Both the position numbers and the translations under genes were made by a program. Under the pieces are notes generated by a model. That model had not been told where the DNA came from and searched no databases. It was given only the letters and a program-made list of their open reading frames with translations. Below are positions 1 to 6,769 of a stretch of 64,000 nt of DNA, piece after piece (positions within the stretch are counted from its first letter, which is position 1; each line of letters begins with the position of its first letter). Origin of the DNA: Prochlorococcus sp. AG-409-P01 (GTDB lineage: Bacteria > Cyanobacteriota > Cyanobacteriia > PCC-6307 > Cyanobiaceae); the NCBI GenBank assembly GCA_003215335.1, contig QCKM01000001.1, positions 1-64,000 of the forward strand, given 5' to 3'.

Positions 1-34
1 ACCAGAAGAATCAAAGCCTCCACATTATTGAAGT

Positions 35-427
35 GTGATGCCAACTAAGGTTCTCTTCCTTTCACTTTTCTTACTCCAAAGCTCTCCTGCCTTAGCCCTG
101 CCGACTGTCATTATCCAAAGCTGCTACGACGGTGATACCTGCACCACGACAAGTAAAGAGAAGATCAGGTTGGCGTGTATTGATACTCCAGAACTTAAAG
201 GGAACAGAGCTGATCCAATCCCAGCTAAAGCAGCCAGAGATTATCTAAATGATTTAGTGGCAGGAGAGACTGTAAGGATTAGGCGAATCACCAAAGACCG
301 CTATGGGAGAACCGTCGCCGAACTATCTAAAAATGGGATCAATGTTCAAGAGCGTCTAGTTGCTCTAGGTTTAGCGAAGGTCTACACAAGATATGCAAGT
401 CAATGTGACTGGGCAAAGAAGACATAA
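35..427 (+). CDS. Secreted staphylococcal-nuclease-like protein, C-terminally short
   Basis: Thermonuclease (SNase) family, expected to cleave DNA or RNA outside the cytoplasm. Residues 1-22 form a signal peptide ending at ALA. The catalytic set can be matched to SNase: Asp32 in YDGDT, Arg45 in IRLACIDTPE, Asp50 and Glu53 in DTPE, and Arg92 in DRYGR. At 130 residues it lacks the last helix that normally follows the CDWAKK-like segment and ends in Gly-Leu-Trp. The TAA stop is immediately followed by the ATG of the zinc-ribbon gene, so the missing end may reflect a recombination junction. Family assignment is firm; activity of the shortened form is uncertain. Confidence 0.85.
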   Translation: MMPTKVLFLSLFLLQSSPALALPTVIIQSCYDGDTCTTTSKEKIRLACIDTPELKGNRADPIPAKAARDYLNDLVAGETVRIRRITKDRYGRTVAELSKNGINVQERLVALGLAKVYTRYASQCDWAKKT

Positions 428-1705
428 ATGAAGAACATCCCTCAAACCTGTCAAAGATGTGGAGCACCAATTCAATGGGCCAAGTCATCCTTAATAACTA
501 AGTGTGAGTTTTGTGGTCAGCCAGTTTCATCAGCTAGTCAATTTTTAGGAACAGGCAAAGGAATCCTTCGCGAAATCAAGATTGCCTTTGAACGTATTCC
601 TTTCCCCTCTAAAGAGAAGATAAATAATCATGGAAGGATTCTTCTTGAAAAGCAGAATATATTGTCTGATAGTCAAGTTGAGTCCCTCGGGAGATATATA
701 ACAAAAGTATTTACTAAAAAAAAGAACATTCTCTTCTTACTTGGGATTCCGATTAGTTTGCTTACTGTAGTTATAATCAATGATCCAGTAAGGAAGGAAA
801 TTGGAAAATTAAAGAAGGATTACAAAACTGAATGTCGTTATAAATCCAGAAATGCGTCAAGCGATTTTATCGCCGAAATGGAATATAAGCAATGCATAAA
901 TAATAAGTTGAATCAAGTAAGAAAAGAAGCAGTGGGAATTATTGAGGCTCGTAAAGATGCAAGCAAAAAAAAGAAATTGGCTGAAATAGAAAGGCTGCGA
1001 AAGTTGAGAGAAAAAGAAAAAAAAGAACTAAAAAGCCTAAAGAAATGGAGAGAAAAGGGAGCTACTGATACTGATATTACCCTATATAAAAACTTTGGAG
1101 TAAGTACAGCATGCGCAGCAACGTCTTACGGAATTGAATTCTCTAAAGTGGTAGGATTAGCTTCTGCTACATACGCTCAAGTGATTAATGGCAGGCATGA
1201 TGGATTTATTCGATCTGCAGGAAAAGAAAAGTTGCTCAATAAACAACTATTCAATGTGGCAGAATCTCTCATTGTTTCTGGAATGATTCGAGTTTGTCCT
1301 GAGAATGTACCGGCCAAAGTTAAAGATAAATTTCAAACCATAAATGCAAGCAATGCAAAACTATGGTTTAATAATCTAAAGCCCATACGAAAAAGAAAGA
1401 AACCAGCCACTGATAAAGATATTTTCCTTTATCGCGCAATAGGTGCTAGTACTGTATGTAACGGACGTAGTTTAGGTATCGATTTCCCTAAAATTACTGC
1501 AATTGCGGCGGCTACATACGCTCAAGTTCTTACAGGTAAACATGATGGCTATGTTGAATCTGTAGGTAAAAATAAATTGACAAATAAACAGATATTTAAT
1601 GGGGCTGAATATCAAATAGTCACAGCAGCTATTCAGTACTGTCCTGAAAATATTCCTCAGGATCTGAAAGATAAAGTTAAAAAAGCAATTCAAAAGAACA
1701 AATGA
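428..1705 (+). CDS. Zinc-ribbon membrane protein with duplicated Cys-pair domain (paralogue 1)
   Basis: Unknown function. Residues 1-30 hold a zinc ribbon with Cys8, Cys11, Cys26 and Cys29. A linker follows with the motif LLEKQNILSDSQV near 72-84, then Lys-Lys-Lys and one membrane helix at about 99-119. The lysines in front of the helix suggest a cytoplasmic N-terminus and an exported C-terminus. A charged coiled coil (about 165-210) leads to two copies of a roughly 93-residue domain at 212-304 and 327-418. Both copies share a TYAQV motif followed by a (R/K)HDG motif, and each has one early and one late Cys, compatible with a disulphide. The N-terminal module recurs in the genes at 6770, 9671, 10601 and 11970. 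The ATG directly abuts the nuclease stop, suggesting co-transcription. Confidence 0.8.
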   Translation: MKNIPQTCQRCGAPIQWAKSSLITKCEFCGQPVSSASQFLGTGKGILREIKIAFERIPFPSKEKINNHGRILLEKQNILSDSQVESLGRYITKVFTKKKNILFLLGIPISLLTVVIINDPVRKEIGKLKKDYKTECRYKSRNASSDFIAEMEYKQCINNKLNQVRKEAVGIIEARKDASKKKKLAEIERLRKLREKEKKELKSLKKWREKGATDTDITLYKNFGVSTACAATSYGIEFSKVVGLASATYAQVINGRHDGFIRSAGKEKLLNKQLFNVAESLIVSGMIRVCPENVPAKVKDKFQTINASNAKLWFNNLKPIRKRKKPATDKDIFLYRAIGASTVCNGRSLGIDFPKITAIAAATYAQVLTGKHDGYVESVGKNKLTNKQIFNGAEYQIVTAAIQYCPENIPQDLKDKVKKAIQKNK

Positions 1706-1759
1706 AATACGGATTGCAAACATGCCTCGATTTCCTTGCCCATGCACCTCTGATGCAAT

Positions 1760-1954
1760 ATGAGTGGTATGTCGGACTCAGATAAAACACCTTCAAGAAA
1801 GGACTACACGGATGTCAGAGTTAGGCTTCCAAACCGCATGCTTTATAAGATTGAAGAGCTCCGCAAGGAATGGGGGCTACAGTCCAGAGGTGATGTCGTA
1901 GTAAGGCTTTTCGAGGAAATATTGTCAGATGATAAAGACAATCTAGAGAGTTAA
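1760..1954 (+). CDS. Small ribbon-helix-helix DNA-binding protein
   Basis: A 64-residue protein whose central part reads as a beta strand (DVRVRLPNRM) followed by two helices, the layout of Arc/CopG/MetJ-like ribbon-helix-helix regulators. Such proteins bind DNA as dimers and often control plasmid, phage or toxin-antitoxin operons. It lies 80 bases before the helicase gene, so it may regulate the element's replication gene. No partner toxin is recognisable next to it. A second in-frame ATG at 1769 is an alternative start. Family call is from pattern only. Confidence 0.6.
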   Translation: MSGMSDSDKTPSRKDYTDVRVRLPNRMLYKIEELRKEWGLQSRGDVVVRLFEEILSDDKDNLES

Positions 1955-2035
1955 CGCCGAATCTAGGCTTCAGTATTTCTACCCCCTGGCAAGCTCCAAG
2001 TCTTCTGGTTTAGATGATGGTCCACATCAAAATCA

Positions 2036-2962
2036 ATGCCCAAAAAGAAGAAGAAGAGGAAGCAACTCGAGCTCAAAGGAACTGAACAACTCAAGCATTC
2101 AGAAGAGCTGGCACCTGTAGAAAGCATCCTGACCTCAACCTTTAACGAGATCGAAAGTCGATCACTTGGCACTTCTGTTGCAGGAATTCCCGTCAACTTC
2201 TACGACTTCGATGCGCTAACTCAAGGACTCCAACGAGGTTCGTTGGTTGTTCTTGCTGGAAGACCAGCGATGGGTAAAACCTCGTTGGTGACGAACATTG
2301 CCAAAAATGTGGCTCAATTACATGAGCTGCCTGTTTGCTTTTTCAGCTTGGAAATGAGCAAAGAACAAATGACTTATCGCTTTCTTTCTTTAGAAGTTGG
2401 GATTGAATCTGGGCGATTGAGAACTGGACGAATCGCACAAGATGAATGGCCAATCCTTGGACAAGGTATTGAAACTCTTGGCCAACTACCACTGTTTATC
2501 TGCGATAAAAGCTCAATCACAGTCAAAGAGATGTTGGCTAAATGCCAGCAGATCCAGAAGCAAGAAAAGAAATCACTAGGGCTTGTCGTTGTCGACTATG
2601 TCCAATTGATGGAAGGTCCCAATAAAGAATCACGAGATGAAGAACTCTCAAAGATCATCTTGGAGCTCAAAGTGATGGCCAAAACCTTAGATGTCCCTCT
2701 CCTTCTGATGTCTCAACTAAATCGACATGCTGAATATCGAGAGAACAAACGTCCCATGCTCAGTGATCTCAGAGAAACTACATCGCTAGAAAGTCATGCA
2801 GACATCGTGGTGATGATTTATCGAGATGAGTACTACAACCCTGAATCAGACGAACGAGGAATTACAGAACTGATCACTTGTAAGCATCGCAATGGTCCCG
2901 TCGGTACTGTGAAACTTCTCTTTGAACCTCAGTTCACACGTTTTAGAAATTTGGCTGCGTAA
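2036..2962 (+). CDS. DnaB-type replicative helicase core (RecA fold)
   Basis: Hexameric DnaB/gp4-type helicase ATPase domain. Walker A is GRPAMGKTS at 75-83; Walker B is LVVVDYVQLM near 183-192; the SQLNR motif with a following RPMLSDLRE segment fits DnaB motifs 3 and 4, including the arginine region. At 308 residues it has only a short lysine-rich N-terminus where chromosomal DnaB (about 460 residues) has a primase-interacting domain. Core-only DnaB-like helicases are typical of phages and integrative elements, so this is probably the element's own replication protein rather than the host dnaB. Start is the ATG before a run of lysine codons. Confidence 0.85.
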   Translation: MPKKKKKRKQLELKGTEQLKHSEELAPVESILTSTFNEIESRSLGTSVAGIPVNFYDFDALTQGLQRGSLVVLAGRPAMGKTSLVTNIAKNVAQLHELPVCFFSLEMSKEQMTYRFLSLEVGIESGRLRTGRIAQDEWPILGQGIETLGQLPLFICDKSSITVKEMLAKCQQIQKQEKKSLGLVVVDYVQLMEGPNKESRDEELSKIILELKVMAKTLDVPLLLMSQLNRHAEYRENKRPMLSDLRETTSLESHADIVVMIYRDEYYNPESDERGITELITCKHRNGPVGTVKLLFEPQFTRFRNLAA

Positions 2963-2964
2963 TC

Positions 2965-3171
2965 ATGATTGATTCATACACCACACATATCGTTCCTTTA
3001 TTTGATCCAAAGAAGGAAGAAAAAGCAGAGAAAGATCAACAGAAAGTTGATCTATTTCCTATTAATCTAAACTCTGTTTCAAAGTCTGATTCATCAGATG
3101 GAAACTGGGAGCCACAAGATTCCTGTGGAGGACATCAATGGAATGCAGCTATTAATAAGTGGGTGATCTAA
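2965..3171 (+). CDS. Small hypothetical protein after helicase
   Basis: A 68-residue protein starting two bases after the helicase stop, so probably translated from the same transcript. It is acidic and lysine-rich in the middle, with a Trp-Glu-Pro segment and a C-terminal part around residues 50-66 that looks folded. No family is recognised. The next small ORF (GTG at 3159) overlaps its end. Confidence 0.5.
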   Translation: MIDSYTTHIVPLFDPKKEEKAEKDQQKVDLFPINLNSVSKSDSSDGNWEPQDSCGGHQWNAAINKWVI

Positions 3172-3311
3172 TTAAATATAGAACTCTTACTCTAGGTTTC
3201 GGTACTGCCACTGCTTTTGGCTTATCTCTGCTGAAGGTATATAAACCAATTGTTATTGGATCAACAGCTGCTGTCATATGTCCATCCCACGTCTTACTTC
3301 TTGGCTTGTAA
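3159..3311 (+). CDS. Small hydrophobic protein, copy 1
   Basis: A 50-codon reading frame with a GTG start overlapping the previous gene. It encodes two hydrophobic stretches, TLGFGTATAFGLSLL and PIVIGSTAAVI, linked by a basic turn. A related segment occurs at 3556-3704, and that similarity is the main reason to believe it is or was coding. It could be a small membrane protein such as a holin-like or transport peptide, but nothing identifies a function. The last residues run into the following decayed region. Confidence 0.4.
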   Translation: MGDLIKYRTLTLGFGTATAFGLSLLKVYKPIVIGSTAAVICPSHVLLLGL

Positions 3312-3345
3312 TGCCAAGAGAGACGAAGACTCGTTCAACAAGACA

Positions 3346-3556
3346 ATGAATTTCGATGAGTACCTGGTTCCCTACGACTGGGATAGTGATTGGATCGAGA
3401 GGAAGGCCGATGAGATGGTTGCGTTGATGGAACCAGCATCAGATCCCAGAACCGAATGAATGCTGCAAGAACTGTGCCTATTCAGAGCAGTATGCAAAGG
3501 CAGTGCATCAAGAAGAAATCAAGCAAGGTCAAAGTTTGCAAGGGACATTGTTCTAA
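3346..3556 (+). pseudogene. Frameshifted small Cys-containing gene
   Basis: The frame starting with MNFDEYLVPYDWDSDW stops at 3459. A second frame, open from about 3428 to the TAA at 3554-3556, continues with PEPNECCKNCAYSEQYAK. Removing one G near 3429-3430 would join them into one protein of about 69 residues with a CCKNC cluster close to its end. Such a Cys-rich tail resembles the end of some PD-(D/E)XK-type nucleases, but that is a weak guess. I read it as a single-base frameshift; a sequencing error would give the same picture. Confidence 0.45.
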
Positions 3557-3704
3557 TGAAGCCCCTAGGGAATGCCCTCACCTTTGGGCTTGGTGCTGCC
3601 ACTGCTGCTGGCTTGTCTCTAATAAAGCAGCGAGATCAGTCGTTATTAGTTCTGCTGTCGTTGTAGTGGGCTCAGGTTTAATTTTCCTCAAAGAAGAGGA
3701 TTGA
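3556..3704 (+). pseudogene. Small hydrophobic protein, copy 2, frameshifted
   Basis: The ATG overlaps the preceding TAA (TAATG). The first frame gives MKPLGNALTFGLGAATAAGLSLI, matching the first hydrophobic stretch of the protein at 3159. The second stretch, SVVISSAVVVVGSGLIFL followed by KEED, lies in another frame ending at 3704 and matches the second stretch of copy 1 better than the continuation of the first frame, which stops at 3666. This points to a one-base shift near 3618-3625. Duplication followed by decay is the simplest reading. Confidence 0.4.
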
Positions 3705-3776
3705 TCATCTTTGTTCTGTTTCTTGAGATTGCATTTAAGAAAGTTGTGGGATAATGGTCTAAAAGAAAAGACCATC

Positions 3777-4997
3777 TTGAGAAAAGAAATAACTAGAAAG
3801 ACTTCATTAGCCTTACTTACAAGTCTTTATTGCCTGCTGCCAGCACCAAGTCTTGCTAACCCAAGCGAAGCATATAAAGAAAAGTCTGATTGTATTGATC
3901 GCCCAGATTTTGTAACTCCTAAGAATAAAACTTTTAAATACTGCATCAAATCAAATGGGATGATTAATAAGGTTAATGAGCAAGGAGAACTTGTTCAAGA
4001 GAAAGGGCAATTGAATAAGGCAATAGAAGACAGAGTCAAGAAAGGATGGGGACGGAGTTCGATCAGTCTCTATGAATACAAAATTGAGGAAGATGAGCTA
4101 GTTCAATACACATGCAAAGCTAAAAAGGTTGATTCCGAATATCAATGTGATGGCACAGGTGAAAGACTATTAAAAGGTGTTAGGCCAGATGGTTACTATT
4201 TGAAAGCAGGTTTGAAAAATATTGAGGATGAGAATTGGCAAGATGCAATAGAGAACTTCACTTCTGAAATTGAATTAACAAAAAACAAAGATGCTTATTA
4301 CCAACGTGCCTTTGCAAAATATATGATTCAAGACTATTTAGGTGCAGTTAAAGATTCCAATATCAAGCTAAAGGCAGATAAAAATAATATTCAGGCATTG
4401 AATCTGAGCAGTATGGCTAAGTATGAGATCAACGACTATAAAGGTGCTATTGACGACTTAAACAAACTCATAGTCTTATGGGAAAAACTCAATGAAGAAG
4501 AGAGAGAAGAACTTAATCTAAAAGAAATCAATCCAAACTTTGATAAATTTTATTTTAGAAGGGCTCTATCTAAAAGCAAAAATGGTGATAACAAAGGAGC
4601 CACGAAAGACTTGGCAAAGGCTATAGAAATAGATCCACTCAATGGTCAAGCATATTTTCAAAAAGGATTAGAAAAGTTTTGGGATGATCGAGATGCCGCA
4701 TGTATAGATATTCTTAAAGGTATATCACTTGGAGCAGAAGACACAAGTAATCTTCTTATCAAAGAAAAAGCTAATACTGATTCCTTCCTCGATGAGCTTT
4801 TTGATGAGGAGACAAGCCTAGTGGCTGCATGCAAAGGGACTGATTATAAGGAGATAGAAAAGAACAAGGAGAATTATGAGTTCGAGAAGTTCACTGAAAA
4901 AGCTTCTGAATTACTCCGTAAATACTTTGTATTGATTCCAATTTTCCTTGTAGTTGTTCTATCTCTAGTGATGAAATATTCAAATAAAGATGAATAA
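3777..4997 (+). CDS. Exported TPR protein with C-terminal membrane helix
   Basis: The TTG at 3777 is preferred because it gives a clean signal peptide (a basic start, then SLALLTSLYCLLPAPSLA); the longer frame from 3711 would bury it behind 22 unlikely residues. After an N-terminal part with four cysteines there are TPR-like helical pairs (NWQDAIENFTSEIEL, DYLGAVKDSNIKLKADKNN, DYKGAIDDLNKLI, DNKGATKDLAKAIEIDP), a form used for protein-protein contact. A hydrophobic helix close to the C-terminus (about 382-400 of this form) should anchor it in the membrane with a short basic tail. Function unknown. Gene composition is A+T-rich like its neighbours. Confidence 0.65.
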   Translation: MRKEITRKTSLALLTSLYCLLPAPSLANPSEAYKEKSDCIDRPDFVTPKNKTFKYCIKSNGMINKVNEQGELVQEKGQLNKAIEDRVKKGWGRSSISLYEYKIEEDELVQYTCKAKKVDSEYQCDGTGERLLKGVRPDGYYLKAGLKNIEDENWQDAIENFTSEIELTKNKDAYYQRAFAKYMIQDYLGAVKDSNIKLKADKNNIQALNLSSMAKYEINDYKGAIDDLNKLIVLWEKLNEEEREELNLKEINPNFDKFYFRRALSKSKNGDNKGATKDLAKAIEIDPLNGQAYFQKGLEKFWDDRDAACIDILKGISLGAEDTSNLLIKEKANTDSFLDELFDEETSLVAACKGTDYKEIEKNKENYEFEKFTEKASELLRKYFVLIPIFLVVVLSLVMKYSNKDE

Positions 4998-5083
4998 CTA
5001 GGGATTAATTAGTATAGGAATTGTTGTGCAGGCATAGATCAATGCTTTTGTTCATATAGAATGCAAGAATTCGTGCTTTACCA

Positions 5084-6052
5084 TTGACAGTAGCAACCAT
5101 AGAAAGCGTCTCTGGCAAGGATTACTTGGTATGGAAACATCCCAAACGAGAGATAGCCATTGGTTCCCAAGTCCTTGTCAATGAAAGCGAAGAGGCATTA
5201 CTATTTGAAAATGGACAACTTTTACACATCCTTAAAGCTGGACGACATTTAATCGAATCAGGAAATATCCCAGGTCTAGATGGTGTGATTAGACGATCAT
5301 TAGGAAATAACTCTCCGATAAAGATTGATATTTGGTTCGTTAGTAAGACCTCATCAACTGACTACAAATGGGGTGTTCAACTACAAGTTAAAGATACAAC
5401 ACATCAACTCATTGTTCCTGTCGGATCTTATGGCTCAATGTTGTTGAGGATTGATGATCCTGCCTCTTTAGTCCTACAGGTTGTCGGCAAGAAGATGTCA
5501 ATGAATAAAACAGAACTAAAAGAATTTCTGATTCCTAATATCGAGAGAAGTTTGAAAGACTATATCGCCTATAAAATCAAAAAAGGGTCACTCGATATTT
5601 TCTCGATCGAATCAATTTTGGTTGAAGCATCTGCCGATACGAAAAGGTCTATTGATAGAACCTTCGAAAGGTTTGGCTTAAAGCTGATGGATTTCTATAT
5701 CCAAGGCATTGAAGTCATCGGAGATAATCCCGAATACAAGAAAATCAAAGAAAGCCTTGCTGATGCAGCCAGTCTCCGCATACGTGCAAAAGCAGCCTCA
5801 GAGACTCAAGGTTTTTACCAACAAGAACGCACTCTGGATGCTCTTAATAAAGCGGCCGCAAAAGACACCGGTGTTGCTGGTCAATTGCTATCGAAGGGGT
5901 TGGGAGGTATGAATTTCGGCGGAACAGGTCAAAATGAATCGAATGGAGACCTGAAAAAGAAACTCTCATCATTAAAGGACCTCCTTGACTCCGGGCTGAT
6001 CTCCGAAAGTGACTATAACGAGAGGAAAAAGAAAATCTTGGATGACCTATAA
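5084..6052 (+). CDS. Band-7/SPFH-like protein with SHOCT tail
   Basis: Resembles the Band_7_1 (YdjI-type) SPFH branch: a beta-rich start with SEEALLFENGQLLHILKAGRH, then FVSKTSSTDYKWG and a VGSYGSMLLRIDDPASL stretch, followed by a helical region. The last 30 residues (LSSLKDLLDSGLISESDYNERK) are a SHOCT domain, a short module common at protein ends and thought to mediate oligomerisation. A Gly-rich linker separates the two. The start is TTG because no ATG or GTG lies in frame upstream. It stands 31 bases before a membrane coiled-coil gene and a zinc-ribbon/TPR gene, suggesting an operon for a membrane-bound scaffold. Biochemical role unknown. Confidence 0.7.
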   Translation: MTVATIESVSGKDYLVWKHPKREIAIGSQVLVNESEEALLFENGQLLHILKAGRHLIESGNIPGLDGVIRRSLGNNSPIKIDIWFVSKTSSTDYKWGVQLQVKDTTHQLIVPVGSYGSMLLRIDDPASLVLQVVGKKMSMNKTELKEFLIPNIERSLKDYIAYKIKKGSLDIFSIESILVEASADTKRSIDRTFERFGLKLMDFYIQGIEVIGDNPEYKKIKESLADAASLRIRAKAASETQGFYQQERTLDALNKAAAKDTGVAGQLLSKGLGGMNFGGTGQNESNGDLKKKLSSLKDLLDSGLISESDYNERKKKILDDL

Positions 6053-6083
6053 ACAGAATGACTAGAAATAACGCCATAAGGAT

Positions 6084-6761
6084 ATGAACATCAAGAGCGC
6101 CCTGCCGATTCTCTGGCTCCCATTAATAGGAGTCTGGACATTCCTTTTTGCTGTTCAGAGCAATTCGGTTTCTACAGATCTAGAAACTGTAGTCCCATTT
6201 ATTTCTTATTTGGTTGTTTCTTTTCTGCTGGTCCTGCAACTTCAGCTAGTTCTTGGCAATAAGAGGGAGAGTGGAATAGTTAAATTTGGAACTGCAAATG
6301 TATTGTCCATTTGTTTGTTCATTTCTAGCCTTTCGGTCTTATTGAATCTTCTGAAGACTATCGAAAATGAAGCCTCAATTTTCCTTATAGTAACCCCTCT
6401 AATCGCAAATACCATCATTGCTGAGATATTTTCTGCTTCTAATAAAGCATTAGTAGATAAGAAAAAGGCATGGACTGAGACCAACAGAAAATTAGAAGAA
6501 CGTCAAAAGAAAGTCTCAGAAGAAAATGCTCAATTCAGAAATAAGTCCATAGAGTACCGAGAAGCCTGGAAAAGTTATCTACAGCAAGCATCAATCGACT
6601 ATTTAGATAACAGTGAAATCATTGGTGAAATAACAAGACTTAAAGAGATTGTAGAGTTTAGCTCTTATTTTAGAAGTCAACTATCAGAAGAGACATTATC
6701 AAGGCTTAAAAATAATTCGGACCCGTCTCAGGTTTTAGTAATTCTGAAAGACGTTAAATAG
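6084..6761 (+). CDS. Membrane protein with cytoplasmic coiled coil
   Basis: No family recognised. The first half has about four hydrophobic segments (roughly 7-25, 38-58, 70-90 and 97-113). From about 118 to 165 it is highly charged and heptad-like (NRKLEERQKKVSEENAQFRN), so a coiled coil, followed by a helical tail. It sits 31 bases after the Band-7/SHOCT gene and 8 bases before the zinc-ribbon/TPR gene, which makes co-expression and possibly one complex likely. Confidence 0.55.
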   Translation: MNIKSALPILWLPLIGVWTFLFAVQSNSVSTDLETVVPFISYLVVSFLLVLQLQLVLGNKRESGIVKFGTANVLSICLFISSLSVLLNLLKTIENEASIFLIVTPLIANTIIAEIFSASNKALVDKKKAWTETNRKLEERQKKVSEENAQFRNKSIEYREAWKSYLQQASIDYLDNSEIIGEITRLKEIVEFSSYFRSQLSEETLSRLKNNSDPSQVLVILKDVK

Positions 6762-6769
6762 TTAATAAT

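Noticed and set aside
1472-1747. Minus-strand 91-codon frame
   Set aside because: It lies opposite the second Cys-pair domain, whose repeat structure proves the plus frame.
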